The notes beneath the pieces are model-generated. The model did not search any database and was not told the origin of the DNA. It saw only the letters and a program-made list of their open reading frames with translations. A DNA stretch of 64,000 bases, from positions 1,922,001 to 1,986,000 of the forward strand of contig NC_135008.1 in NCBI RefSeq assembly GCF_051020985.1. The letters run 5' to 3'. This stretch comes from Nomia melanderi. Lineage: Eukaryota > Arthropoda > Insecta > Hymenoptera > Halictidae. The position numbers and the translations under genes were made by a program. Shown piece after piece: positions 1 to 12,062 of the stretch (its first letter is position 1; each line of letters starts with the position of its first letter).

Positions 1-320
1 TACGAAGAGAATCAGGCACAAAATCGATCCGTCCGCGTCGCAATTGCCCCGCGCGAGATCGAAATCGGCGGGAAGCGTCGCCGTTTAAAATTCGTGTCGC
101 GTCGCGGCGAACAGAGACGCCGTCGACTGGGCGCAGAGTTTTTAGCAGCCCGTGGGGTTAAACGACTGGGCCAACGGTCCGATTTTCGTGCCGCCGACGA
201 ATATCGATTCCGTTCGACCTCTTTCACCCTCCGGCCGCCTCCGAGCTGCGTCTCGCCAACTTTCGGGGATCGTTCTCGTACGCGTAAGTATCTCGCCACT
301 CGATTAACCCTTCGCGATTA

Positions 321-597
321 ACACATGAAGCTAAATTATATATCAATATCAATTAGATCATCTGTCCAAGACTTAGACTTCCAAATCTGAACGTTTCATT
401 TCACCGAAATGTCGCAAAGAGTTAACCCTTTGCACTCGAAAGTTCTTCACTAGAATACTCGATATTCTCCGACGAGATACAGACGATGTCCTTCGAAACT
501 AATTAAGGAGAAAACATATATAAATTAACCCTTTGACGAAGATTCTTCGAAACGTACAAAACCTTCAACACATGAAGCTAAATTATATATCAATATC
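321..597. repeat. Pair of identical 30-bp direct repeats flanking a family A fragment
   Basis: The same 30 bases, beginning ACACATGAAGCTAAATTATA, occur at 321-350 and 568-597. A fragment of the common TTAA MITE lies between them. The first copy is preceded by TTAA. The exact match over 247 bp of spacing suggests a local duplication or two ends of one element. I see no coding function. Confidence 0.7.
422..528 (+). mobile_element. Family A MITE, short internally deleted copy
   Basis: It starts with TTAACCCTTTGCACTCGA and reaches a second TTAACCCTTT at 525. The interior (ACGAGATACAGACGATG, then AAACTAATTAAGGA) matches the left half of other family A copies, most closely the one at 56842-56942. 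No transposase is present, so it is non-autonomous. Confidence 0.7.
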
Positions 598-1344
598 TTA
601 TATATCTATGACTAATATCTTCGTTAGAAAATCGGGTACAATCATTCCCGCGATCCTTTGCTCTAATTTCAACGCGCAATACAGTCGTTAGGGTTTCGTT
701 CCCGCGGAGTATAAATTCGTCATCGACCTAATCCGAACTTCGTTCCGCCGAAACCTAATAAATACGTGAAAAGTGTCAAATACTTGCGCACGGTGGTGCA
801 CGGAAGTCGGCGTACCTGCGCGCGCTGTATTGGAACGGATGCGGAGGGTAGGAAGAGGAAGGATCGAGAGAGAGAGAGGGTGAAAGGGGGTTGAAACGAA
901 CGATCGAGAAGCAGAGCGACCGAGCGAGAGAGAGAACGGAGTCGGGCGGAGGTGGAAAGGGGACGGAGCCGCGAGTGCCGGCACAGTCTCGTGAACTTTA
1001 GCCACGAGGGGCAACTTCCGGTCGGCGACTTCTCCTTAAGTCTTCGCGGAAACTTTCTCGACGGCGAAGACCAAACCCAGAGACAATGTTTTGACTTGGC
1101 CGCGTCTTCTGTGTACCGGGGCGCGCTAACGGAAGAAATTGAAACTGCGACGGCCGTTCCGCGCGCGGATGAATCGCGAATTGTTGGTAATTAGCGCCGG
1201 TCGACGTTAGAATAAATGAATTATACGAAATGAAAGATTTTTTAGAATGAGGATGCTGTTTGATATAACTAAGGAGTACTTGAATCGATTTTTAGATGTT
1301 TTATAGAAACTAGAAGTTTGTTGAGATATCGGTTGAGTTGTGTT

Positions 1345-1418
1345 TTAACCAGTTAACTGTTTGACTTATTGCGACAATGAGAGATTTTTCAAACTAAATT
1401 CCACATTTAACTGGTTAA
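1345..1418. mobile_element. Family H short TTAA element with palindromic ends
   Basis: The left end reads TTAACCAGTTAA and the right end TTAACTGGTTAA, which are exact inverted repeats with TTAA at the outside. The right half (ACAATGAGAGATTTTTC...AACTAAATTCCACA) recurs at 44255-44299. At 74 bp it is probably a miniature or decayed element. Confidence 0.6.
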
Positions 1419-1631
1419 TTGGTATATGGATAAATCAACTGTTTTAATCGTTTCTCGAAGTTAGCATGTTTTCGATAATTGTGATGTAAACATATGTTGA
1501 TTGTTCAATATTGATTAGAGTTCGCGTTATTATATTTGATTAGAAACGAGTTGACCTTACGAGGTCGATCGACTCGAGGAAGTGAAAGATACTCGAGCTT
1601 ACTCACGAGACTGCCATTAAGAGATCCACCT

Positions 1632-1672
1632 GGACACTTACCTGTAACAGAGAATCGAAACAGTTTGATTAG
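1632..1672 (-). promoter_or_regulatory. Candidate recursive splice site (ratchet point)
   Basis: Read on the minus strand, a CTAAT branch-site match is followed about 27 bases later by TCTGTTACAG, and GTAAGTGTCC begins at the very next base. A complete acceptor thus abuts a complete donor with no exon between (junction between 1642 and 1641). This is the known structure of zero-length recursive splice sites, which split very long introns in insects. An identical 20-mer with its own branch site occurs at 61420-61465 on the same strand. It implies that a long minus-strand intron covers this position. It has not been tested against transcripts. Confidence 0.6.
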
Positions 1673-1699
1673 ACGATTAGCAATAATAATAATTCAATA

Positions 1700-3609
1700 C
1701 TATAATTCTGTATTACTATGATTTGCCTTAATTGATAGCATGGTTGTAACGTAATTCAATTTGGTAACCTTCGTTTAATAAATATCTACCGACAAATCAG
1801 AAAAAGACCCGCTGCATCGACGGAGACGTCGAAACCGGGGTTCAGAGGTCGAGCTCGCGGAAAGGAGCGACGAACGGTGATACGGGATCGGCGGGCAGCA
1901 ACAGCGACGACAGCACGGGTCCGGATGGATTTTAACACTTCGACGGCCCCGCACGTTTATCGCGGCGCGCGCGCTCTCACGATCCGCCGACGCGTCGAAC
2001 GTAAATCTTGCAGCAACGCTGCCGGCGATTTTCGCGCAATACCGAAAGTGATTGCCCTGCAGCCGTCGTTTAACCCGTGCAACATTTTAGAACGCAACGA
2101 CTTTTATCCTTAATGAGGAGCAAATATCGGATCGCTTGTAACAATATACGATGATCGTCGAATTTTAGAGTGTACGGATACTCTAGAAGTTTGACTAGAA
2201 TTTTTTTCTATGGACTTGGAGATGAATTTTTTGGACGATTATTTTGCAGTGACTATGAGGAGTGATACATACGTGATTAGAAATAATTGTTAATGGTTTG
2301 ATACTAGGGTTTCTAAGTTTAGTATTATTTAGGTATGTCTATTAAATACTAGCAGATATGAAATACTAGATATTTCATACTAAAGATTATTAAATACTAG
2401 TAATCTTTCTATTGTACCTGTCCTCATGCTGTTCTCAATATTACAACAATTCTTTCTACAACCCCTATTAACCCCTTGACCTGCGATACCCCGTCCTAGC
2501 GAAAATTTCCAACTAAATTCGAGAAATCCATTGATTTTCTTTAAATACAAATGAAACATCTCTCCCCTAGATCGTTAACCTTTGAACTAAACACAGTAAG
2601 CATCAAAATTTTCCCCGATCAATCATCATCGAGTACTCACATCGATCACAGTTAACAATGCACCAGTTAAATTCAAAAGAAAAGAAACCACGTAATAATC
2701 CCGCGTAAACAATCAACCTATCGATTCGCAGCCTCAACAATCTCCACTCTCGATGCCAGATACCAGCGTTCGCGCCATTACAGCGACGCGCAACTTCAGC
2801 GCAAAAATCAGCGTTGCACACGCCGTGGAAAATTTCAGCGTCGGTCACCTCCGCCGTGGAAAGGGTTAATAAAGCCGGCGCGCTGGAAGGCCAGGGTCGT
2901 CTCCGATCGGTCGTGACGCGAGTTCCCTGAGTCCTCTCGAATTTCTTGGCCGTCGGAAGGACGGGGCAGAATATACGGGCGAGCGAGCGAGCGAGCGAGC
3001 GTTCGGTGTGCCTGCGTTAGCCGAGTGTCCGACCGAGCTTTATTAACCGTTCGTGATTTACAGCGACCCTCGCGGCTGATATGTTTCCCTTCGAAATGAG
3101 CGCGCGCGCGATTTAATTGCGAAAGAGTACGCCGGGATGATTTACGGCTGTTCCGTTACGGCGTCGTTCCCGATACGGCTCGTTACAAATCTTCCGTTAC
3201 GCGAAACGTAACGCGAGCGAGAGAGAGAGCGACGGCACCACGAGGAAAAAGATAAATCGCGCGCTGGCCCGGCTCGATCCTCCCCCTGCGCGATCGCCGA
3301 TCGATCCTAAAGCCGGAAACCATTCGCCGCGCACCGCTCCCTTCCACCGCGGCCGCTTCCTCCTTTCCGCCGGCCCTCCGGCCCCTTTCGCGATCCGCCG
3401 TCAGCAATGTTTACTTCGAAACTAACTTTCCAGTCGGTGGAAACTCCGGTTTTAATACTAATATGACCTTCGCGGTCGTTTACGCGGACAGGACGTTCCT
3501 CTTTCGATCGCCGATCGGGGGATCGTGCTCTTTTCTGGCGCCCTTTGCTTTTTCGACGTCTCGACGCTCTGTTTAATGAATTTTTATAAGTTGAATGGTG
3601 CCTGGTCGT
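1700..3609. other. No gene seen; mixed AT-rich and GC-rich spacer
   Basis: 1,700-2,460 is AT-rich, apart from a GC-rich patch at about 1,810-2,060. It includes short near-palindromes of AATACTAG type around 2,320-2,410. 2,850-3,420 is GC-rich and CpG-dense, with a GAGC microsatellite at 2980-3002. No open frame has a credible protein signature. The GC-rich part could be regulatory, but nothing specific shows it. Confidence 0.5.
2980..3002. repeat. GAGC tetranucleotide microsatellite
   Basis: Five to six tandem GAGC units lie in CpG-rich sequence. Confidence 0.9.
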
Positions 3610-3902
3610 TTAGCCCTTTGCACTCTAGAAGTTCTTCCCCGGAAATATTCAATACTTTCTAATGAGACACAGATGATGGTTTCTTAGATTGAATTAAGGA
3701 ATCTCACAAACATCGAGGGAGAGAACTATTTTGTTTTAACTATTTAATATTAACCCTCTTAATATTATTCCTCTATCATTACACTTTGTAGCAAAGATTC
3801 ATATAGAATATGCCTTTCGATCTGTTCTTGTTCTCAATAAATTAATTACAAAGTAGTTGCATCGATCATAGTCGATCAATAAATTATAAGACAAGGGGTT
3901 AA
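3610..3902 (+). mobile_element. Family A MITE, variant with distinct right module
   Basis: The left end is a decayed TTAGCCCTTTGCACTC and the right end is CAAGGGGTTAA. Its right third (CAATAAATTAATTACAAAGTAG) is shared with the copy at 55229-55447 but not with the main family A interior, so this is a subfamily. No coding capacity. Confidence 0.7.
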
Positions 3903-3976
3903 TCGTCTTTCCGCCCAGTGTCGCAAGCGCAAGTTTCCAAGTTTCCAAGCTTCAGGTGGCAACAGTAGTCAAATGG

Positions 3977-4127
3977 TTAACCCCTTGCACTCGACTATGC
4001 AAGGTTTAATATTGAATTGAAAATTTTATAAGTTTCCTGCGTCAAAGGGTTAAATATCAAAGTTTACAGTTTTCCTGTGTCAAATCATTTGTTGACCTAG
4101 AGGCGCCTCTGGAGTGCAACGGGTTAA
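3977..4127 (+). mobile_element. Family A MITE, complete short copy
   Basis: TTAACCCCTTGCACTCGA is at the left and GGAGTGCAACGGGTTAA at the right, giving inverted ends with TTAA on both sides. The right interior (ATATCAAAGTTTACAGTTTT, then CTGTGTCAAATCATTTG) is the standard family A right half. Length 151 bp. Confidence 0.85.
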
Positions 4128-6002
4128 AGATTGCGGATGTACACTTGATATTCGACGCAGTTTTGGGTTAGGAAAAGAAAAGTCTCGTGGTATTTGGATT
4201 GAATGATCCATTTATGACTTTCTTTAGACGTCGATGGAATCGTTATAGCACGCGATCGTAAAGAGTTTTCAGTCTTCGATCACTCGGTTCTTATTTTATT
4301 TAGAATTCCTGCGGGTTTACGATGACGCAAGAAAACCGTGAACCGTATAGGATAATAATACAGTGACGTTTGAAGTGTGTCTATGCTCTATAAGTTCTCT
4401 AGACGACTTGCATGAAGAAACACGCGTGACACAAATAAATAAATTCGAGCGAAGCGATCGCCTGGCGTCGCAAGATACCCAGGATCGATCGGCGATTAAT
4501 CGTACCGCGGCTATCGCGTTCGGTTCGCTGCTCGTTCGATCGTAGCGAACGACGACCACCGGGATACGCCCGGCGATTTCGAAAAAAATTATTTACGCGC
4601 CGGTCTGCCCGAAAAACCGGGTCCGTCCCGCCGCTTTGCATACGAATCACCGGATATACATATTAATTCGCGATGGACCGCGCGATTGCTTCCGGAGAAC
4701 GGGCCCGAGTGCACTTCGGCTGTTCCGCGATCGTTACACGCTGTTCCCCGTTCGGCGTTTCACCGTTGAATTATTGATCAGACGTTGTTAATACGCGGCG
4801 CCGTTGTATCACCGTGAGCCACGATTGTGCCGGAACGTAGGAAACACCGTTTCCTGGGGTGACTCTCGCCGTTACGCGGCCTCTCGACACTTATCGCCGA
4901 GCGGAATCGGGATAACTCGATCGGGAATTCGAATCCGCCGTCGTGTTTGCTTACTTTCACGCCTTGGTGTGTTTAAGGCTCCGATTAACGGCAGAAAAAC
5001 CGAACGACGAGCTGCTCCGCTTATAAAATATTCCAAATAAAATCGCTTAATCGGCGCGTTGGAAAGAAATTATTTACGATCCGCCGAGATTGATGTCGAG
5101 CGACGTTTTTTCTACCTTCGCGCGGATAAAGTTCCTCGGTGCGTGTTCCTCGCGGGAAAGAAACGCGGATAAGTTGCTTAACGTATCCGAGGCTCGTTCC
5201 TCCCGGGATTAGGAGTTTAATTACGCAAAGGAAACGTATCCTGCCGCGACCGTATCGTAATTTCGGTCTAATCCTCCCGATTCCACCGGCGGTGCTTTTT
5301 CTTTTTGCCCGTGTCGCGCGGCCGATAGTTTTATCGCGGCGGATTTTATTGGTCGCGCGACGCCGATAATTAAGAATACTCATCGTGATGTATCTGACAG
5401 GTCTGCCCGCGTTCCGCGCACGGATACGGCTTCCGGTAATACTTGATCGATAACGCTGCATTCGCGGCGCGCTGCGGGGAACGCTGCTCTCTATCGCCAC
5501 GTGCTCTTTATTTCCGCGACACGGTACGCGCTCGGATTCTCGAGTCCGATGGATACGTTGAATATCGAAGTACGGGAAGGAAGAGAATGGGTTTGATCTT
5601 GCGAACGTTCGACTCTTGTTCGAAGTTTGGTGTATTCGTTTATGATTCGTTCGTCTTGTTCGAGAGAATGTTGCAACGAAGTTTGTTGAATTTCTTAACA
5701 CCGGTGACCCCCAATCAAATCGACTTACTTTAGTTCGCTTAATTAGACGACGATTATTCGAAAATATTTCTATATTATAAATGCCACCTACTGCGGTGAC
5801 GGACATGATAGATGGACGTGCAATTATAATAATGCAATTCTATCGAATGATTTAATATTTGATTTTTTCCATTTTGTGTATTTTGCGGCGTCAAATCGTA
5901 CGGCATTCAACGTGTTAATATACTTCGGTGAACAGGATATTTTATATTTGACACTGCCATTGGTTGTCTCATTATTTTACAGAATGTAATGTTCGAAATA
6001 GA
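4128..6002. other. No gene seen; CpG-rich spacer
   Basis: Several open frames cross this stretch, the longest being a 261-codon minus-strand frame at 5021-5806. It is rich in Arg, Ser and Ile, has no domain-like pattern and overlaps other frames, as expected for CpG-rich DNA with few stops. I see no splice-bounded exon or promoter. Confidence 0.5.
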
Positions 6003-6223
6003 TTAACACTTTGCACTCGAGAGGTGACTCTCAGTCACCACTTGATTTGATGTTCAACATTGAACTATGTGTAATGCACTGACGTGTGAAATATTGGGAT
6101 AATAAAGCTTTGTTTCTCAATTCGCTTGCGATTTCTCTTTAAGTTAATGTTAAAATGTCGTCTGTGTCTAGTTAGAAAATGTTAAGTATTTCTAACGGAA
6201 CACTTCCGAGTGCAAGGGGTTAA
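6003..6223. mobile_element. Family A MITE, complete 221-bp copy
   Basis: The left end is TTAACACTTTGCACTCGA and the right end is CGAGTGCAAGGGGTTAA. Just inside the left end is GGTGACTCTCAGTCACC, an internal palindrome shared with the copies at 29584 and 47181. The TTAA target-site duplication is intact. Ends and target site fit the piggyBac superfamily, but there is no transposase frame. Confidence 0.9.
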
Positions 6224-7058
6224 TCATTGCAAAGAGATGCTTCGTCGAAATTAATTCGCTGCGAATTATTCGACGTTTATCATCGAAGGAGATCCGAAAT
6301 TTTCAAATCTCGACGGCATATTTTCTAAGTTATCTCAAGTACTGGATTCCTCAGGTTTCATTGATCTATTTTATAAATTCGAAAGTTTCGAGGAAATGGA
6401 AGTACAAGAGACTGTACATTTCCAAGCTTTCGGTCAGCTTAGAGAGGCGTTACGGAAGCGTTATTGGCTGCTTCTCGCCGGTTTCTTCGGCTGAGCGCGG
6501 GATATAAGGAGGGTCAACCGTGGCGCGACGTAACGGGGGTGCGAGTTTGATAGAGAGGGTTGAAGGTGGCCGAGAAACGTTCACGCTCTACCCCGACGTT
6601 CGCTTTTCCTCGCGGGGACTCTAACGCGAAAGCGGAGTGATAGAGGTGGATAGACCGAGTGAGAGACGGAGAGGGATCGAGCGAGGGTCGACGAGCTTGC
6701 GGAGGGTGGAGGACGCGTAAAACCTCCGGCCGCAGATCGATAGGAAGGTCGGAGGTGTGTCGTGTCTGTTAGACTTTGGCCAGAACTCGCGATTACGTAG
6801 GCAGCGTTCTCGTTCCTCGGTTCCTTGGGCCTCGCGTACGGCTGACGAGATATCTCGTCTTTGCAAGCCGAACGTTGTGGCCGGCCGACGAGATATCTCG
6901 TTTTCAGGTTTCTTCGACTCAATCGATGATTTAAGGAAGTAAAAATAGATATTCTTGTAGTATCTAGAATTATTTAGCGTAAGTTAAAGTATTGTAAAAA
7001 TTAAGTAATACCAAATGCGAATTAGAAAAGTGCATATATGCATATGTATAACGCAGAG
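6224..7058. other. No gene seen; GC-rich then AT-rich spacer
   Basis: 6,440-6,900 is GC-rich with GA-rich runs, and 6,940-7,050 is AT-rich. A TATAAGG at 6503-6509 is an isolated match that I do not call a promoter. No supported exon. Confidence 0.45.
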
Positions 7059-7595
7059 CGCCGTACGCAATGTGTTAAGAGACCGCTTGAAGGGTAGGCT
7101 GCGAAATGCAACGCTGATTGGTCAGTTTCCGTCGTTTCTCGGCTCTTTATCGATACTGGTTTGCCATCAGTACGATTACGAATGAATTGGAAAGTAGAAG
7201 CGAAAGCTCGAAGATGCATCTTGCCTTTGTGTCATCCTCTTAGACGTCGAAACATTTCTCAGCGATATTGTTAAGAGATCATTTGAAGGCTGGACTGAGG
7301 AATACAGGTTTAATTGGTCAGTTTCTGTCATTTTTCAACGCTTTATCGATACTGGTTTGCTATCAGTTAATATGATTACGAATGAATTGAAAAGTAGAAG
7401 CGAAACCTCGATCGAAGATGCATCTTGCCTTTGTGTCATCCTCTTAGACATCGAGACATTTTCCAACGATATTGTTAAAAGATCATTTGGCTGGACTGAG
7501 GAATACAGGTATAATTGGTCAGCTTTTGTCATTTCTCAGCTCTTCATCGATACTGATTTGCTATAACTCAGTATGATTACGAACGAATTGAAAAT
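7059..7595 (+). repeat. Tandem repeat of about 200 bp, two and a half units
   Basis: Units begin at 7075 (TTAAGAGACC), 7271 (TTAAGAGATC) and 7475 (TTAAAAGATC), giving periods of 196 and 204 bp. Shared blocks are TTTATCGATACTGGTTTGC, ATTACGAATGAATTG and GATGCATCTTGCCTTTGTGT. Bases 7059-7078 match the right end of the family B element at 31164-31478. The third unit fades after about 7595. Confidence 0.85.
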
Positions 7596-8266
7596 TCCGA
7601 AACACCGAGCCAAAGACACCTCGTGACTTCGTCACCTTGCTTCGCACCGAGTCATCTCGCAACGGTAGCGAGCTCGTATTGTTGATCAGAGTCACGCGCA
7701 TTCGCAGTGAGTCATGCCTGAATTCTTGGAGTCGTGGTAAACTTACCGAAATTATTTCTACTCTGACGTAACGGAACAAGATCATCTCTCTAATCCAACT
7801 GCTAACCCTTTGCCGTCGAAAAAACGGAAGATTAGATTTCTACCGGCATTCGTCGCACCGTGGAAGCGAGATTATTAACTTTACGAATAATCTGGAAGTT
7901 CGACGGTTTTATAGTATCGCCGATTGCGAAACAGGGGGCGTTGAATTCGCGTCGTTTCGCACACACCGGCGTGATGCGACGAGAACGAATCGAGAAGCTC
8001 GATCCAGGAGTGGACTCGCGATATTTCTGGGCGCAGGCATCGCGAGGATTCACGGTCGGGGAATGACTTTTCGTCACGCTGGAAATTAGCTGAGAAACAC
8101 GGTGGTTTATCGCGTCGTAAAACGCGGTCGCGGGCCGAGGGAACGTCCGCGAGAGCGCGCAAACACCACGACCGGCCGGTTAACAGCGCGTCGAGAGCAC
8201 GCGGAGAAAGAGATCGAGATGCGCTTCGCAGCGTCGATATCGGTCTGCGCTGCAGACAGTCGCTCG

Positions 8267-8605
8267 GACCCTTGCGTCGGCGACTGGAATATCTCAGTGC
8301 AATTCAATCTTGGTCTTAGTCCGTTGACTTGTATCAGACTCTTCACGATTTCAAATATTATTTAACAAATGCGATTATTTGAACCCTTGAGTTGGCAACT
8401 GGAATATCTCAGTGCAATTCAGTCTTAGTATTCTATATAATCTCAGACTCTTGACGAAGATTTCAAATGTTATTCAACAAATGCGATTATTTGAACCCTT
8501 GCGTTGGCAACTGGAATATCTCACTGCAATTCAATCTTAGTCTTAGTCGGTTGACTTATGTTAGACTCTTCACGAAGATTTCAAATATTATTCAAGAAAT
8601 ACGAA
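8267..8605 (+). repeat. Tandem repeat of 112-114 bp, three units
   Basis: Units start at 8267, 8381 and 8493 with (A)CCCTTGxGTxGGCxACTGG, then AATATCTCAGTGCAATTCA and CAGACTCTTCACGA, and end near AAATGCGATTATTTGA. The unit head resembles the CAACCCTTGCGTTGGCAACC at 24469, so the array may derive from the end of a dispersed element. Confidence 0.85.
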
Positions 8606-8843
8606 TATCACTCAGTTCAATGGAAACAATTGTTCAGAGTAAACCTAGACATAGAAAGAGCATGGAATTCTTTGTTCTACGCAAGTAGCACTCTTTTAAC
8701 TCCATTACATAGAACTACAAACATAGGTTGTAGACGCGAAGGCGTTCAGAAAACGAAGAGATGTCTTTCCATGAAAACAACAAACGTAGGAAAGATTCTT
8801 TTAAAGCTTCTTTCGCGCGTGAAAGAATATTCCAAGCAAAGCG

Positions 8844-9108
8844 GTTAAATCTTTGACAGTAAAAGAAATGAATGTTGAAATCCTTCTACTGTGAATAAGA
8901 AGCAAGGAACGACAACTGTGATCAACGATACAAGGAATATACCGAATTTCTATGTCGATCCGATACAATGTTAAATCTTTGACACTAACCAACTGAAAAC
9001 GCTCAAAGGTTAACAAGAAAACAATGGAAAAGAATGTTGAAGAAGTAAAGAACGACAAATGTGATCAATGATACAACGAATTTTACTGAATTCCTATTCC
9101 GATCCGAT
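8844..9108 (+). repeat. Tandem duplication of about 130 bp, two units
   Basis: Units start at 8844 and 8970 with GTTAAATCTTTGACA. Both contain GAATGTTGAA, AACGACAA, TGTGATCAA and GATACAA and end near TATCGATCCGAT-type sequence. The copies are moderately diverged. Confidence 0.75.
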
Positions 9109-9600
9109 TCACCCAATCGAATTCGACTCGATAAGTCGTACACCGGATTCTCGCGATGTCCGAACTTCTTTCCAGCGATGAAGTATCGTAACGGACGCGA
9201 GTGTAACTTCGGCTAGCGGCGGATTGGTGAAACTAGTCGCTATTAATAAACGGCATTATCTATCCGGTCGGCTATCTCTTTTCGAGTCGGATCGCGGCTC
9301 TGCATCCATCCGCGATACCCCGCCACGGAGCTAAATATATCTGCCCAGACACGGGGGCAATCGACGGAACGGCAAGACGCTGAAATCTTCGCTTAAAGCG
9401 TAGCCTAATAACGCGGCAAGGTCGCCGCGGCGTATTTCGGTGCTTCGAATCGAGAGTTACGGGGACTCCGCCGCGTGCGCCGGGGGAATTAATAGTCCTC
9501 CGAGTGGGCTGCTAATTACGTCGGGCCGTGACGCCACCGGAGAGACAACGGGAAAGGTGAGCCACCGAGATCGATCGCGCGGATCGCGATTCTTCTCTGG

Positions 9601-9815
9601 TTAACGCTAGAACTACCGTACCAGTCAGAATGATTCTTTTGTTTAGCAATTATTGGTATCTCCGAAGCATTGAATATTCGAAATGATTTTGAAAATAGTT
9701 TCATTTGAGTACTATAATGAATATCTGAAGAAACTGAGAATAATCTATTGTTACAGTTTTTATAGGAACTGCATATTAATCGTATTAAATTCTCGGTTTA
9801 GTTATTTTTCTTGTA
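9601..9815 (+). mobile_element. Family D MITE, right end decayed
   Basis: The left end TTAACGCTAGAACTACCGTA is followed by CCAGTCAGAATGATTC. The interior (GAAGCATTGAATATTCGAAA, TGAGTACTATAATGAATATC) matches the intact copy at 32126-32334. The closing TTCTAGxGTTAA is missing or mutated. Non-autonomous. Confidence 0.8.
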
Positions 9816-10698
9816 TTGAATTTTCGACATTTGCTACAGTCAATGATATAATTATTCTTGGAACAGTCGAAAATTCAATTGAAAAATGAGACTAAGCTAG
9901 GAGAATAATTTCCAATTAAAATTTAGCGAGATTCCTCTGGTTTATCACCTGGGATGAAGTGATTTTTGTGATTCTCTCGGGAGATTCAAACGTGAATTTT
10001 GTTTTATGGTTATGGGGATAGAGAAATGTGTTATATTAGTGAAAATACGAATAGAGTAACATTTCGTGGATCAAACCTGCGACCCACACGTGAATCGATG
10101 ACGTCAAAGCGTATATTTCAGCGACGAGTTTCGAACATACGCGATAATCTCGTATCATTCAATTTAATTAGAGTTCACGCTTCTTTCGTCTCTGCTCGTG
10201 TTATCAATGGCCGCTTACTCACTGTCAAGCTTCATCCGTCTCTTGGTCTGTGGCGTTTCTTTCGCATGTCACAATATACATGGTGTATCACAAATTTGTT
10301 ATATATGTAACAATATACACTATTACATGAAAATCGAATTTCTTTTGAAACCTCGGAAGAATCTCGAGACTGTCTGTAAATCGCAGAATTTCGCCTCGAA
10401 CTAATAATCTCCATCTTCTCATAAATAAATAAACGAATTTATGATAAATAAATAATAGATAAATAAACAAACGAATTTAATCTACGAGAGTAACATCTAA
10501 TTCGACCGTGAAACAAATTTCCAGAGTCGCGCTCATTGGCGGCGTAAGTAGAAACGGTGCGCGATGAACAGACAACGCGTTAGCCTGTAATCCAGTAGCG
10601 AATAATTCTAACGAAACTCGCCTCGATATCGGACCGCAACGAGTTAACCCCTTACCATAGAATTTTTACACGGTGCTCGCTTCAGCAGTGCAAATCAT
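9816..10698. other. No gene seen; AT-rich spacer
   Basis: AT-rich sequence with short TAAATAAA-like runs around 10,420-10,470 and an isolated TTAACCCCTTACC at about 10,645. No exon-like segment. Confidence 0.5.
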
Positions 10699-11125
10699 CG
10701 TTATCGAGATTTTACGTTTTAATGCAACAAGATGTTCGAAATCTCCATGCTAGAAATTCTCTTTTTCCCCATTTTCCTTTGTTTTCCATTAAATTACACT
10801 TTCTAGATAACTGATATTTTATTATTATAACTGAAAATCATTCTTTATAGCAGAGACTATTTCGCAACACATCGATCTTCAATTTTCGTTACCCGAATAC
10901 TTGAACTTTGTGGTTTTTGTTATCGAGATTTTACTTTTTAGTCAACTGCAACGAGGTGTTCGAAATTTCCATGCTTGGAATTCTCTTTTTTCCCCATTTT
11001 CCTTTAAGTTATACTCTCTAGATAACTTATATTTTATTATTATTACTGAAAACCATCGTTTATAGCAGAGACTATTCAGCAACCCACCGATCTTCAATTT
11101 TCGTTACTCGAATACCCGAACCCGG
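10699..11125 (+). repeat. Tandem duplication with 220-bp spacing, two units
   Basis: Copies start at 10699 and 10919 with GTTATCGAGATTTTAC. Shared blocks are GTTCGAAATxTCCATGCT, CCCCATTTTCCTTT, GATATTTTATTATTAT-type sequence and TATAGCAGAGACTATT, ending ATCTTCAATTTTCGTTAC. Roughly 85 percent alike by eye. Confidence 0.85.
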
Positions 11126-11912
11126 TTTTCTCAGGCTCGACCCGATTTTCACGTTCCCGTCCATTTCCAACGATCGCCGCGTTTCTTCCTCTCTGTCCTT
11201 CCTCGTTAGCCCGACGCGCGTCGACATCGCGGAAGCGGGCAAAGTATGCCGGATTCACCGCATCGATGCTCGATAGAGAACGATGCGCGCGCGATACGCC
11301 GCGATCGCCGGCGAGCCTCGCCGGAGAGCTGCTCGGTTTCGGTCGTTTCCGGCGCGGCTCGGCTCCGAGCAACGCGTGTAATCAAGTGGTATAAATAATT
11401 CCGACGCGCAGCCATGAGTCGGCCACCCGAGCGGAGCTCATTCCCCTGTTATGACACGCCGGAATCGGGACGCCTGGCATCGGCGACCACGATACCGGCG
11501 CAACCCCTTTCTTTAATGCTACAACCATCGATGTTGCTCCCACGGACAAAAAAAAAATATTTACCAATGGAATATCACTCGAAGAAACTAACGGATAACG
11601 AATCTAATTGGAATAAACATCGTTTACCTGTCCTACCGATCTAATTGATAATTGATAATTGATAATAAATCTTTTTCGAAAGAATTTATTGTTTCGTGAT
11701 GAATGATTTCATGGAGAACAATGGTTGTAGTTTCATTTAGATAAATGTTGACACTGGATTTAGGAGTGTTTATTATATACTTTACTGCATTGTTAGAAGA
11801 CAGGATAATTATGTAGAAACTAGAGCTTCGAGGAAAGAGGATTAAGATAATAATTTATCCTCAGCGAAAAGCGATATTTCGAAGGTACTGAATATTCCTA
11901 ATTCTAATACAT
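11126..11912. other. No gene seen; GC-rich to AT-rich transition
   Basis: 11,100-11,440 is CpG-rich and 11,640-11,910 is AT-rich. A short TTGATAATTGATAATTGATA repeat occurs near 11,644. No convincing coding frame. Confidence 0.45.
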
Positions 11913-12062
11913 TCTAATTAGATGTAGACAAGATTCTTTAAAATGAATGTAACAAGAAATCACACATAAATCAGAGAACAAAGCTATTTTCAATATTTCA
12001 CGCATTGATGTATACAAAGGTTAATGGTAAATACCAAAGTTTATAATTTTGCAAAGGGTTAA
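11913..12062 (+). mobile_element. Family A MITE, right-hand portion
   Basis: From ATTAGATGTAGACAAGATTC onward it follows the interior seen at 35118 and 22942 and ends GCAAAGGGTTAA. The TTAACCC left end is not recognisable. Confidence 0.75.

Noticed and set aside
5021..5806. 261-codon minus-strand frame
   Set aside because: Arg/Ser/Ile-rich, no domain-like motif, several competing frames over the same bases, no splice or promoter context.
6503..6509. TATAAGG as a possible TATA box
   Set aside because: A single short match with no supported start site, exon or downstream gene.
7275..7298. Similarity to the bantam microRNA (GAGATCATTTGAAGGCTG)
   Set aside because: It carries an indel and mismatches, lies in a tandem repeat whose other units diverge at these bases, and has no evident hairpin partner.
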